From Kitasatospora sp. NA04385 (GTDB lineage Bacteria > Actinomycetota > Actinomycetes > Streptomycetales > Streptomycetaceae): 64,000 nucleotides of DNA. Each line of letters starts with the position of its first letter. The stretch's first letter is position 1. The notes under the pieces are model-generated. The model made no database searches. It had not been told where the DNA came from and saw nothing but the letters and a program-made list of their open reading frames with translations. The stretch spans positions 3,818,701-3,882,700 of the forward strand of contig NZ_CP054919.1 of assembly GCF_013364235.1 (NCBI RefSeq), given 5' to 3'. The position numbers and the translations under genes were made by a program. This document shows, one piece after another, positions 43,932 to 52,884 of the stretch.

Positions 43932-44900
43932 TCAGGCGAACGCCATCGGGCGTCCCGCGTAAGCCTGCTGTCGGGCGGTCAGCAGCAGCTCCTCACCGCG
44001 CGCGGGCGAGTCCGCGACGTAGGACCAGGGCGTCCGCGACGCGAACTGGCCCAGGGCCTCGAATACCCGGACCGCCGCGCCCATCTGCGCCGACGCCCAC
44101 AGGGCGTGCGCGAGGTAGCTGAGGTCCGCTACCGGCCACGACTCCGGCTCCGCGACCGACCAGCTCTGGAAGGCCCGCTGGGCGTGGGAGAAGTGCGGCT
44201 CACGCCGCCACTGCCCCCGCGTCACCGCGTCCCGGACCGCCGTGTTGCGGTACTGGTCGACGGACACGTACAGGTGCAGCGCCGCCAGCGGCGAACCGGC
44301 CGGCGCCCGCAGCGCCGCGGTGTGCACGAAGTCGAGAGCCGCGGCGCGGTTGCGCTGCCGCCAGTACCGGTACACCCGGTGGTGCGCCTCCCGGCTCCCG
44401 GGATCCCGCCGGAGTGCCTCGTCGAGCAGCCCCCACGGGCCCGGCGGCAGCAGCGGATCCCCCGACAGCACCCGGTGCTCGGGGCGGAACTGGCCGTGGT
44501 CGAGCTCGGCGAGGGCGAGCAGGCACACCCACGGAACCGGATCGGACGGGTCCTCCTGCGCCGCAGCCCAGCACGCCTCACGGGCCTCCTGCTCCAACCG
44601 CCCGGCCTCCCGCTGAGCCTCCCTGCCGGCGAGCAGGGCGTGCTCGACCAACACCCGAAGCCGCAGGATGCCGAGCCCCGAGGCCGTCGGATTCTCGCGG
44701 GCCCACGCAGTGAGCACCGTTGACCGGGCGGCGGCCAAGCCCAGCACTTGAGTCCGGGACACCCACAGGCTCGAAAACCGCTCCGTTCCCGCCAGCAGCC
44801 GCTCCGTCGACAGCCACCGGCCGGCCAGCAGGTCGTCCACCGCTGCACGGAGCGGACCGTCGAACCCTGCAGGGTGGTAGCGCAGTCGGAACTCGGACAC
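43932..44900 (-). CDS. Hypothetical helical-repeat protein, 322 aa
   Basis: Not recognised. Helical throughout, with TPR-like pairs (ILRLRVLVEHALLAGREAQREAGRLEQEAREACWAA; FSHAQRAFQSWSVAEPESWPVADLSYLAHALWASAQMGAAVRVFEALG). No catalytic motif. GTG 44900 is preceded by AAGGGGGG. It is the first gene of the long minus-strand run and lies divergent from an XRE/TPR regulator that may control it. Confidence 0.6.
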   Translation of the reverse strand: MSEFRLRYHPAGFDGPLRAAVDDLLAGRWLSTERLLAGTERFSSLWVSRTQVLGLAAARSTVLTAWARENPTASGLGILRLRVLVEHALLAGREAQREAGRLEQEAREACWAAAQEDPSDPVPWVCLLALAELDHGQFRPEHRVLSGDPLLPPGPWGLLDEALRRDPGSREAHHRVYRYWRQRNRAAALDFVHTAALRAPAGSPLAALHLYVSVDQYRNTAVRDAVTRGQWRREPHFSHAQRAFQSWSVAEPESWPVADLSYLAHALWASAQMGAAVRVFEALGQFASRTPWSYVADSPARGEELLLTARQQAYAGRPMAFA

Positions 44901-45230
44901 AACAAACCCCCCTTTCGCGCGTGGACATGACATGATGACCTGCGGGAATTCGCCGGCCTGGTGATCCGTCCGTCTCCCGAAGGCCCTTTGGACGGTTCCT
45001 TCTCCGGGGTGCGGACTGGCAGTCGCGAACCACCGTCGTCGCTGCCGGGTCTCACCAGTGCAACGACCGGGGTAGTTGGATCCAGCCGGACCGACGTCCC
45101 GTGGGAGTCATACGGAACACCGAACAACAGCGCTGCAACAGTGCAGATTTGATGCATCGTGTGGCATCTGTGCGACAAACTTGGCGGTGAGCTGCAGCCT
45201 TCCCCGTCGATAAAATCTCTGGAGCGAGTG
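44901..45230. promoter_or_regulatory. Divergent promoter region with an operator-like repeat
   Basis: 330 bases between divergent starts at 44900 (minus) and 45231 (plus). TGCAGAT and ATCTGTGC form an imperfect inverted repeat at about 45139-45173 around GATGCATCGTG, close to the regulator start. No promoter boxes are clear. This is the natural control point for the 18-kb minus-strand run. Confidence 0.5.
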
Positions 45231-46502
45231 ATGACAGACCCTGATCTGCTCGCCGTGTGGCGGCGGTCGGCGGGATACACCCAGGACAAGCTGGCGGCAG
45301 CGATGGATGTCGACCGCTCGACGGTCCACCGCTGGGAGAAGGGCCGGAGCAGACCGCGCGACTGGCAGATCCCGCGGCTCGCCCAGTTGCTCGGTCGGCG
45401 CCCGGGGGACATCGGGGCGCTGCTGTGGCAGCAGGGCCCCGAGACCACCGAACAGGGATCGCCGCCTGAAGTCTCCGAGCCATCAGCGGGCATGCCGTCG
45501 TGGAACCAGCTGGACAGCGCAGTCACCGACTGGGCGGCTCTGGGGCCGACCGGTGCCGAACCCGCGCACACGCTGTGGGCCACGGAGGAGGACCTGGCGC
45601 TGATCGGGCAGATGCTGGCGATGTTCCGGCAGCTCGACCACACCTTCGGTGGCCGCACCCACGCGCAGCAGGTCGTCGACTACCTCGACCGGGAGATCGG
45701 GGCAGTCCTGCATCGTCCGGCGGCTTCACCGGACGTGGCAGTGCGCCGCGCCATGCTGACGGCGGAGTTCTGCGAGCTGGCGGGCTACCAGGCCGTCGAC
45801 AACGGGCAGCCGGCCCGCGCCCAGGAGTACTACCAGCGGGCCCTGCAACTGTCCTCGTCGGTGGGCGACCGTGCCTACAGCGCGTATCTGACCGCCGTGA
45901 ACCTGGGCCACCTGGCGCTTCACTGCGGCCGTCCGGAGCTGGCGCTGCAGTGGGCCTCCACCGCGAGGGCCTCCTCGACTGGGGCGAGCCCGGCCACCCG
46001 GGCGGCCGTGGCCGCAGTCGTCGCCCGGGCCAACGCGCGGCTCGGCCGGGAGGCGGAGGCGACCGCGATGCTGATCGAAGCCGAACACCTGCTGGAGTCC
46101 GTTCAGGGCGACGACCCGCTGTGGATCGGCTACTTCACGCCGGCCTACCTGGCGGACGAGGCCGCGCACTGCCTGCACGACCTCGGTCGGCCGCCCGCCG
46201 CGAGGACTCAGTTGGTCGACGCCCTCAGCGGGGTCGGCGGCGACCGGGTCCGGCGCCGTGCTCTCGACGCCGCCCTTCTCGCCTCGACCTGGGTGGTCTC
46301 GGGCGACTTGGACCAGGCGGTGGCCGTCGGGAGGCAGGCCGTCGAGTACACGGCGCGCACCGGTTCCGGCCGCTGCGTAGAGCGCGTCGCCACCGTGCTG
46401 GACGCCCTCGGCCCCCACCTCGACTACGCGCCGGTGCAGGAGCTGCACGACTTCACCCGCGCGGTACTCCCGAGCACCTTCCCCCGGCCGGGTACGACAT
46501 GA
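45231..46502 (+). CDS. XRE-family regulator with TPR-like sensory domain (A)
   Basis: 423 residues. The N-terminal HTH is LLAVWRRSAGYTQDKLAAAMDVDRSTVHRWEKGRSRPRDWQIPRLAQLLG. The long helical C-terminal region has TPR-like units, such as GQPARAQEYYQRALQLSSSVGDRAY and LALQWASTARASS. This architecture is common in streptomycete cluster-linked regulators that bind peptide or small-molecule signals. ATG 45231 has GGAG six bases upstream. Its 3' end overlaps the convergent S9 peptidase gene by 50 bases. Confidence 0.82.
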   Translation: MTDPDLLAVWRRSAGYTQDKLAAAMDVDRSTVHRWEKGRSRPRDWQIPRLAQLLGRRPGDIGALLWQQGPETTEQGSPPEVSEPSAGMPSWNQLDSAVTDWAALGPTGAEPAHTLWATEEDLALIGQMLAMFRQLDHTFGGRTHAQQVVDYLDREIGAVLHRPAASPDVAVRRAMLTAEFCELAGYQAVDNGQPARAQEYYQRALQLSSSVGDRAYSAYLTAVNLGHLALHCGRPELALQWASTARASSTGASPATRAAVAAVVARANARLGREAEATAMLIEAEHLLESVQGDDPLWIGYFTPAYLADEAAHCLHDLGRPPAARTQLVDALSGVGGDRVRRRALDAALLASTWVVSGDLDQAVAVGRQAVEYTARTGSGRCVERVATVLDALGPHLDYAPVQELHDFTRAVLPSTFPRPGTT

Positions 46503-48252
46503 CGTCCCGGTAGAAGGCGAGTTCGGCCTCCAGCGCCGCTTCGAGGTCCCGGGGGTTCGACAGGTAATGGTCGCCGCCTTCCAACAGCAGCCCCCGCCCC
46601 ATCCCGCGCTCGCCGAGCGCGTCGGCGAAGGCCATCGCATCGGTTGCGGAGGTGATGTCGTCCATGGAGCCGTGAACCACCAGCACCGGACGACGGACCC
46701 GCTCGGGCCGGACGGCGCCGGCAGGGCCCCGCAACGCGACGGCGTGCGGACGCTGCCAGGCCGGGACGGAGCGCGCCCAGCGGCCGGGGTCGATGATCGC
46801 GGAGATCGCAGTGGCCGCGGCGAACGGCTCCGTCCGGCAAGCGGCATTGAGCGCGGTATAGCCTCCGGCGCTCGCACCGCTGATGAAGACAGCGTCGGCG
46901 TCGGCGACGCCCTGCCCGACGAGATATTCGGCGACGGCGGCGCAGTCCTCCACGTCGAACTCCCCCCAGCGCCCGTACAATTGGCTGCGGAAGGCCCTGC
47001 CCCGCCCGGTGCTGCCGCGGTAGAGGGGCTCGGCGACCGCGAAGCCCCGGCTCACCCAGAACTGCGTCGTCCGGTCGAGGCGCAGCCGGACGTCGTCGGT
47101 CGGGCCGGGATGGACGCGCAGGAGCAGGGGCACGCGCCCGGGAGTTGCGGGTCGGTGGAGGACGAAGCGCACGTCGCCCCCCGGCCCCGGAGCGGCAAGA
47201 ACCTGCGGCCGGACGGTCGGCGGGGTGTCGTTGTCGGCAGCAACCTCCAGGTTCGGGTGGGCTTCGGCCGTGGAGTTCCCCTCCAGAGCAACGAGCCAGA
47301 GGGACGGCGCGCTCACCGGGGTGGAGGCAATGACCGCCACGGCGTCGCCGAGGACCGCGCAGTACGGCTTCACGGAGCTGAGGTTGGTCCCGATGCGGCG
47401 CTGGCGTCCTGCGCCGTCGACGAGCAGCAGCTCGGTGGTGATGCCGTCTGACGCCGTCAGCACGATCCCGCCCCGGCCGGTGAAGGCGTAGGAGCGGTAG
47501 CCGCCCTCCCACGGAGCCGGCGCGCAGTCGGCCTCCATCGGGGCCACGGACTCGATGCCGCCCCGCTCCAGGCGGCGGTACAGGTTCCACCAGCCCGTCC
47601 GGTCGGAGAAGAAGTAGAGCCGGCCCTCGGGCCCCCAACCCGGCTGCACCGCCGACTCGCCGCTCCCGCCCGCAACGGTCTCGGCACTTCCGGGATCGCC
47701 GAGGGCTGACGTCAGGACCCGGCAGGAGTCCCAGGGCATCCGATCGCGGTCCCATTCGGTGAAGCACAGCCGGCCGCTGGCCGAGCGGGGGGAGCCGAGG
47801 AACCCCGTCGAACGGACGAGTACCTCGATGCGGCCGTCGGCCGCCACCGAGACGATCTCGTCCTCTCCGTCTCCACCCCGCACCGCGAGCAGCCCCTCGC
47901 CGTCGGCGGCCAAGTCGCCGTACTGGTGCTCACCGGCAGCGGCAACGACCTCGGCACCGCCCTGATGGGTTCGGCGCAGCAGGGAGCCGTCCCTGCCGGT
48001 GAACCAGACGGTGCTGCCGGTCACCGCGAAGGCACCGCCACCGTAAGCGTGGAGGCCGCCGCCCACCGGCCGGTCCGCCGGGGTGACGAACCTGGCCGCT
48101 CCGGACGGCTCCGCCCGCGCGACCCGCCGCACACCCCCGTGCTCGGGATCGGACTGCAGCCACCACAACCGGCCATCGGAGACCTGGAGTTCGTCGAGAG
48201 CGACCGTCGTCCGGGCCACCCACCCAGCGGACAACCCGCCGTGTTCGGTCAT
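46453..48252 (-). CDS. S9-family prolyl oligopeptidase-like peptidase
   Basis: 599-residue two-domain enzyme. The N-terminal beta-propeller has blades with WDRDRMPWDSCRVL and LYFFSDRTGWWNLYRR. The C-terminal alpha/beta hydrolase has the nucleophile in FISGASAGGYTAL, the Asp in VVHGSMDDITSA and the His in LLEGGDHYLS. There is no signal peptide. S9 peptidases cleave small peptides, often after Pro or Ala. It is close to the RiPP-like cassette but transcribed away from it. ATG 48252 has an AAGGGA element ten bases upstream. Confidence 0.9.
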   Translation of the reverse strand: MTEHGGLSAGWVARTTVALDELQVSDGRLWWLQSDPEHGGVRRVARAEPSGAARFVTPADRPVGGGLHAYGGGAFAVTGSTVWFTGRDGSLLRRTHQGGAEVVAAAGEHQYGDLAADGEGLLAVRGGDGEDEIVSVAADGRIEVLVRSTGFLGSPRSASGRLCFTEWDRDRMPWDSCRVLTSALGDPGSAETVAGGSGESAVQPGWGPEGRLYFFSDRTGWWNLYRRLERGGIESVAPMEADCAPAPWEGGYRSYAFTGRGGIVLTASDGITTELLLVDGAGRQRRIGTNLSSVKPYCAVLGDAVAVIASTPVSAPSLWLVALEGNSTAEAHPNLEVAADNDTPPTVRPQVLAAPGPGGDVRFVLHRPATPGRVPLLLRVHPGPTDDVRLRLDRTTQFWVSRGFAVAEPLYRGSTGRGRAFRSQLYGRWGEFDVEDCAAVAEYLVGQGVADADAVFISGASAGGYTALNAACRTEPFAAATAISAIIDPGRWARSVPAWQRPHAVALRGPAGAVRPERVRRPVLVVHGSMDDITSATDAMAFADALGERGMGRGLLLEGGDHYLSNPRDLEAALEAELAFYRDVMSYPAGGRCSGVPRG

Positions 48253-48393
48253 GCCGTCGATCCCTTCGGTGCCGGCCTCCTGGCAGCCCGTAGGCTACCC
48301 GCCGCCGGTGGCCCCGGCGCAGCCGAGACCCACGAGGGGACGCCGATCACCGGCCCGACGCGCGGCCGCGCCGGACCCGGCTGGCCGGTCGGT

Positions 48394-49083
48394 TCAGGCC
48401 GACTCCTCCTTGGGGGCGTAGCGCAGGAGGACGACGTCGCCCACCGTCTCGGCGCCGAGCAGGCGCATCCGGCGGGTGCTGCCGCCCGGGTAGGCGGCCG
48501 GGTGGAGGAAGCGGGGCGCGGCGGAGTCTCCGACGAGCAGCGGTGCGACGGCGAGATGGACCTCGTCGGCCAGGCCCAGGGCGAGGAACTGGGTGTGCAC
48601 GGTGCCGCCGCCCTCGACCATGAGGCGCTCGACGCCGCGGGTGGCCAGGTCGTCGAGCATCGCGCCGAAGTCGACCGCCTCGCCGGTGCTGACGACGTCG
48701 GCCAGGCCGTCGAGTTCTTCGCGGAGCTTGGGGGCCGCGCTGTCGGTGGTGTAGACGACCTTCTTGTCGCCGTGGTGCCAGAACTTCAGGTCGCGGGACA
48801 GGTCGCCGCTGGCGCTGATCGTCACCTTGAGCGGGTACGCGGGCTTGCCGTCGGCGACGCGGGCTGCGCGCCGCTGCTCGCTGTTCACCAGGAGCCGGGG
48901 GTTGTCGGAGCGCAGGGTGTTGCCGCCGACGAGGATGGCGTCGCTGCCTGCGCGGACTGCGTCGACGCGGTCGAAGTCGGCTGCGTTGGAGAGCAGGAGG
49001 CGCTCGGGCGAGGTGTCGTCGATGTAGCCGTCGACGGAGGTGGCGACGCTCAGCAGGACGTGGGGGCGGCGGGTGGCGGGCAT
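48394..49083 (-). CDS. RibD C-terminal/dihydrofolate-reductase-like reductase
   Basis: 229-residue NADPH-dependent reductase of the RibD_C superfamily. It shows HVLLSVATSVDGYIDDTSPERLLLSN, DAILVGGNTLRSDNPRLLV, GVERLMVEGGGTVHTQFLALGLADEVHLAVAPLLVG. The family includes riboflavin reductase RibD-C and related enzymes of secondary metabolism. The deaminase half of RibD is absent. ATG 49083 has GGACC upstream. It sits 46 bases downstream of the XRE/TPR regulator gene on the same strand. Confidence 0.88.
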   Translation of the reverse strand: MPATRRPHVLLSVATSVDGYIDDTSPERLLLSNAADFDRVDAVRAGSDAILVGGNTLRSDNPRLLVNSEQRRAARVADGKPAYPLKVTISASGDLSRDLKFWHHGDKKVVYTTDSAAPKLREELDGLADVVSTGEAVDFGAMLDDLATRGVERLMVEGGGTVHTQFLALGLADEVHLAVAPLLVGDSAAPRFLHPAAYPGGSTRRMRLLGAETVGDVVLLRYAPKEESA

Positions 49084-49129
49084 GGCGGTCCGTTCTGTCG
49101 TCGGTTGGGTGAAGGAAGCCGGCAGTCGG

Positions 49130-50515
49130 TCAGGTCTCGTGGAGCAGCAGCCCGTCGAGCGTGTCCCGGAAGTGCTGGACCTCCGGGAGACTCTGGCGGG
49201 GCCGGAGCAGCTCGTCGAGGGCGGCCAGCTCGGTGAGGATTCTGCCGGAGCCGGTGGCGGCCCCGATGGCCGCCGCCGCCCGGCCGGTCGCCGCGGCCTG
49301 CTCGGGTCCGACGGCGGCGACCTGCGAGCGTGCCAGGCGGGCCAGGTAGACGCCGCGGTCGCGGCGGAAGGTGAACGGCAGGGCGCGGATCGCCTGTTCG
49401 TAGCCGGCTGCCGCCTCGCGGTGGTGGCCGAGCAGGGCCAGCGCTCGGGCCCGCTGGGCCTCGACGTAGCCGGCGCTCAGCCACCGGCCGCGTCCGGTGT
49501 CGGAATCGGCGGGGTCGGCGAGCAGGTCGAGGGCCCGGTCGAAGGTGTGCTGGGCGGCGCGCCCGTCGCCGAGCAGGGCCTGGCCGTGGGCTCCGTAGAC
49601 GGCGGCCATGGCGCTCAGCCGGGTGCCCGGGCGGGCCAGGCGCTGGGCGTAGTCGGCGAGGTCGACGGCATCGGCGCCGGAGAGCATGTCGCCGGCGAGC
49701 TGGGCCTTGCGGGCGGTGATGTACGTGGTGAGGTCGTGGTCGCCGCAGGCGTTCGCCCAGTCGACGGCGCGGTCCGCCCAGTACTGTGCGGCCTGGTGGT
49801 CGCCGCTGTCCTGGTGCAGCCAGGAACAGAACTCCGCGTACTCCGCCAGGGTGCGCAGCAGTTCCAGCCGGTCCCGGCCGTCGGCCTGGGTGCGGAGCCG
49901 CTGAACGAGTCGGACGTGCTCGTGGGCGGTGGCCACGACGTCCCGCGGGCCGACGACGTTGTCGCACTCGACCAGGGAGCGGCGCAGCGCGGCCAGGCTC
50001 TCCACCGGGTGCCGGTCCGAGGTGAGTTCGGGGAACGTGTCCGGCGGGTCGGGCAGCACGAGGCCGACAGGCCGAGCGGCCCCGGGCAGTACCGCTCCCC
50101 CGGGCAGCCGGGCCTGGCGCGGGAGCGTGAGGAACACGATCCGCCCGTCCGCCGTCCTGCAGCCCGCCCGGATGCCGCCGTCGGCGAACTCCGTCGTGGA
50201 GAACCCGCCCCCGACGGGAGCGCTGCCCGGGCCGGGACCACCGGCAGCCGCGGGCCCCGGCGGCTGCTCCGGCCGCAGGGCGCCGCCTGTGGGCCCCTGA
50301 TCGCCGGGGCGGCCTTGCAGGGCCTCGGCGAGGCCGTCCGGGGAGACCTTCAACAGCATTGCCAGTTTGGGCAGTTGCCAGGGATAAGGCGTTGCCTTTC
50401 CCCGCTCCCAGCGGCCGGGCGTCGTGCGGTCGACGCCCATGTCGCGGGCCAGCCCCTCCTGGGTGTAGCCCGCCCGCCGCCGGAGCGCGACGAGGCCCTC
50501 GCGTCGTTCCTCCAC
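49130..50515 (-). CDS. XRE-family regulator with TPR-like domain (B), divergent from the peptide cassette
   Basis: 461 residues. The HTH is GLVALRRRAGYTQEGLARDMGVDRTTPGRWERGKATPYPWQLPKLAMLL. A Pro/Gly-rich linker follows (about 80-110), then helical repeats with QDSGDHQAAQYWADRAVDWANACGD and LGHHREAAAGYEQAIRAL. GTG 50515 with AGGGGG upstream is preferred; GTG 50533 is the alternative. It is divergent from the 46-residue peptide gene and is its likely regulator. Confidence 0.82.
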   Translation of the reverse strand: MEERREGLVALRRRAGYTQEGLARDMGVDRTTPGRWERGKATPYPWQLPKLAMLLKVSPDGLAEALQGRPGDQGPTGGALRPEQPPGPAAAGGPGPGSAPVGGGFSTTEFADGGIRAGCRTADGRIVFLTLPRQARLPGGAVLPGAARPVGLVLPDPPDTFPELTSDRHPVESLAALRRSLVECDNVVGPRDVVATAHEHVRLVQRLRTQADGRDRLELLRTLAEYAEFCSWLHQDSGDHQAAQYWADRAVDWANACGDHDLTTYITARKAQLAGDMLSGADAVDLADYAQRLARPGTRLSAMAAVYGAHGQALLGDGRAAQHTFDRALDLLADPADSDTGRGRWLSAGYVEAQRARALALLGHHREAAAGYEQAIRALPFTFRRDRGVYLARLARSQVAAVGPEQAAATGRAAAAIGAATGSGRILTELAALDELLRPRQSLPEVQHFRDTLDGLLLHET

Positions 50516-50696
50516 CAGCCACCCCCTGCGCACGGAGAGCAGACTCTGCGGCGCACTTGCCTGCTCAGAGGCGCATTTGCATCATGGACGCCTCATAGAT
50601 GCAGCAATTCTGCCCTGTTCGTACCCGGCATGTGGCGGTTCCCTGGTTCTCTGCCGGACAGTCCGGTGGAAAACTCAGGGACGGAAGGTGAGTTGC
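50516..50696. promoter_or_regulatory. Divergent control region with paired direct repeats
   Basis: GCGCACTTGC at 50551-50560 and GCGCATTTGC at 50571-50580 are direct repeats spaced 20 bases (two helical turns), a fit for cooperative binding of the neighbouring HTH regulator. AT content is locally higher around 50575-50615, where promoters are likely. Confidence 0.55.
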
Positions 50697-50837
50697 ATGC
50701 CGATCACCGAACCGAACAACCCGGCCACCGAGGAGGGCGGCCTCGTGCGCGCGGTCCGCGACATCCGGGCCGCGCGCTCCCGCGCGGACGTGCCGTCGGA
50801 CAACACCGGCGGCCGTAGCGACCAGAACGACACCTGA
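50697..50837 (+). CDS. 46-residue candidate RiPP precursor peptide
   Basis: Short peptide starting MPITEPNNPATEEGGLVRAV and ending DNTGGRSDQNDT. ATG 50697 has a strong GGAAGG eight bases upstream, and the JmjC-hydroxylase gene starts 14 bases after its stop, so it is translated as part of the cassette. The first ~30 residues are leader-like (acidic, then the helix LVRAVRDIRAARSRADV). The last ~12 are polar, rich in Asp, Asn, Gly, Ser and Thr, and fit a core for hydroxylation. I do not recognise a described family. Confidence 0.65.
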   Translation: MPITEPNNPATEEGGLVRAVRDIRAARSRADVPSDNTGGRSDQNDT

Positions 50838-50851
50838 TCGGGAAGCCCACG

Positions 50852-52042
50852 ATGCCCGAACACGCTTCGTGGGCGGTGCGCCTGGGCGGGGACGACTTCC
50901 TCGCCCAGGTGCTCCACCGCTCCTACGCCCTGTTCCCCGCCCAGGGGAGCACCCCCGGGACGCTGCTGTCCTGGGACGACCTGAACGCCGTCCTGGCCAC
51001 CTACCGGCTGGAGCCGCCCCGGCTGCGGCTGTCGCAGAACGGGGAGAGCATCCCCGCCGGCCGCTACACCGTCCCGGCCGCCAACCGGCGCGGGGTGCAC
51101 TGGAGCCGCCTGCAGCCCGCCCTGCTCCACGCCCTCCTCGCCGAGGGCGCCTCCCTGGTCCTGGACGCGATCGACGAGATCCACCCGCCGGTGCGCGCCG
51201 CCGCCGCGGAGCTGGAGCGCTTCTTCCGCACCCCGGTGCAGACCAACGTCTACGCCTCCTGGACCGAGCAGGAAGGCTTCGGCCGGCACTGGGACGACCA
51301 CGACGTGGTCGTCGTCCAGCAATACGGGGCCAAGCGCTGGCGGCTGTGGCCGCCGACCAGACCCGTGCCCGCCTTCCGCGACGTGGAGTTCCCGCCGGAA
51401 CCCGAGGGCGAACCGGTCGCGGACATCGTCCTGCGCCCCGGCGACGTCCTCTACCTCCCGCGCGGCTGGTGGCACAGCGTCACCGCCGACCAGGGCGTCG
51501 AATCCCTGCACCTGACCTTCGGCCTCGTCGCCCAGACCGGCGCCTCCCTCCTGGGCTGGGTGACGGACGAACTGCATTGCGAGGAGGCGATCCGGGCGGA
51601 CGTCCCCGTCCACGCCACGGCAACCGAACAGGCCGACTACCTGGAACGGCTCCGGAAGTCGGTGCTGGCCGTGCTGTCCGACCCGGACCTGATCGACCGT
51701 TGGACACGGTCGACCGCCGCCACGCACCCCGGTCGGCCGATGCCGTCGCTGCCCCACGTCACCGCCCTGCCTCAGGACCGGGAAATCACCGTGCGGCTCA
51801 CCGCGCCGCGCGCCGAACTCACCGCCGACCCGGACGGCACCACACTCACGCTGGCCGCCGCCAGCACCGAGTGCGACGTCGCCGCCGGCGCGGAACCCGT
51901 ACTCCAGGCCCTGCTGACCGGGCGGAGCACCACACTCGGCGAACTCGCCGACACCACGGGGCTGCACCTCAAGGACCTGGCGGAGCTGCTGACCGTCCTC
52001 ATCCGCAGCCAGATGCTGGCCGTCGTCGGGACCGGCCAGTGA
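50852..52042 (+). CDS. JmjC/cupin-type Fe(II)/2-oxoglutarate hydroxylase (ROXA-like)
   Basis: 396-residue protein. The cupin_4/JmjC domain shows VYASWTEQEGFGRHWDDHDVVVVQQYGAKRW, with the HxD iron-binding pair, and the distal His in YLPRGWWHSVTAD. The C-terminal ~100 residues resemble the winged-helix tail of ribosomal-oxygenase-type enzymes (GELADTTGLHLKDLAELLTVLIRSQ). Such enzymes hydroxylate side chains in proteins or peptides. ATG 50852 has GGGAAG upstream. It follows the small peptide gene directly and overlaps the reductase start (GTGA), so the peptide is its likely substrate. Confidence 0.85.
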   Translation: MPEHASWAVRLGGDDFLAQVLHRSYALFPAQGSTPGTLLSWDDLNAVLATYRLEPPRLRLSQNGESIPAGRYTVPAANRRGVHWSRLQPALLHALLAEGASLVLDAIDEIHPPVRAAAAELERFFRTPVQTNVYASWTEQEGFGRHWDDHDVVVVQQYGAKRWRLWPPTRPVPAFRDVEFPPEPEGEPVADIVLRPGDVLYLPRGWWHSVTADQGVESLHLTFGLVAQTGASLLGWVTDELHCEEAIRADVPVHATATEQADYLERLRKSVLAVLSDPDLIDRWTRSTAATHPGRPMPSLPHVTALPQDREITVRLTAPRAELTADPDGTTLTLAAASTECDVAAGAEPVLQALLTGRSTTLGELADTTGLHLKDLAELLTVLIRSQMLAVVGTGQ

Positions 52043-52884
52043 GCCCCGTCCTCGGCCTGGGGACCTACCGGGTGCGCGCCGCCGCCGAGGCGGCGCGCAC
52101 CGCCCTCGCCGACGGCGCCGCGTGGATCGACACCGCCCCCAACTACGGCCACGGCCACGTCCACCGTGCCCTCGCGCCCGTCCTGGCCGACCACCCGGCC
52201 TCGAAGGTCGCCACGAAGACCGGGTTCCACCCGGGCGGACGGCACAGCCTCGCCCCGACCGACGTACGCGCCCAGGTCGAAAAGTCGCTCGCCGTCCTCG
52301 GCCGCGCCGACCTGATCTTCGTCCACAACCCCGAGCACCACGGCCACGACCGCGGGCACCTGCACCGCGGCATCCGCGACGCGTTCACCGTCCTGGAGGA
52401 GTTCGCCGACGCCGGCCGCATCGGCCGCTACGGCATCGCCACCTGGAACGGCTTCACCTCCGGGGCGTTCACGATCGCCGAACTCACCACCCTGGCGAGC
52501 GAGGCGGCCGGATCGCCCCGACACCACCTCGGCGCGGTGCAGATGCCCGTCAGCCTCGTCATGTACGACACCGTGCGCCAGGCCCTCGACGGCACGGGCC
52601 CCCTCGTCGAGGCACGCGGGAGCGGCCTCACCGCCTTCGGCTCCGCACCCCTGCACGGGGGCGAGCTGCCTGCGCTGATGACACCCGAACTGGTGAACCT
52701 CGTCAGCCCCGGCACGACCCCTCACACCGCCGCGTTCCGCGCCGTCGCGGCCTGCCCCGCCCTGGACGTCATCCTCACCTCGGCCAGCACCCGCCGGCAC
52801 TGGGAAGATGCTGGAGCAGCACTCGCCCAGCCGATCCCCCTCGGCCACCTCAGGACGGTACTCGATGTCCTCTCCTCCGGATGA
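52039..52884 (+). CDS. Aldo/keto reductase
   Basis: 281-residue TIM-barrel NADPH reductase. It shows LGLGTYRV, WIDTAPNYGHGHVHRAL (catalytic Asp and Tyr), KVATKTGFHPGG (Lys) and DLIFVHNPEHHG (His), so the catalytic tetrad is complete. GTG 52039 overlaps the hydroxylase stop as GTGA. An oxidoreductase coupled to a hydroxylase could act on a carbonyl formed on the modified peptide or on a small partner. Confidence 0.87.
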   Translation: MSPVLGLGTYRVRAAAEAARTALADGAAWIDTAPNYGHGHVHRALAPVLADHPASKVATKTGFHPGGRHSLAPTDVRAQVEKSLAVLGRADLIFVHNPEHHGHDRGHLHRGIRDAFTVLEEFADAGRIGRYGIATWNGFTSGAFTIAELTTLASEAAGSPRHHLGAVQMPVSLVMYDTVRQALDGTGPLVEARGSGLTAFGSAPLHGGELPALMTPELVNLVSPGTTPHTAAFRAVAACPALDVILTSASTRRHWEDAGAALAQPIPLGHLRTVLDVLSSG

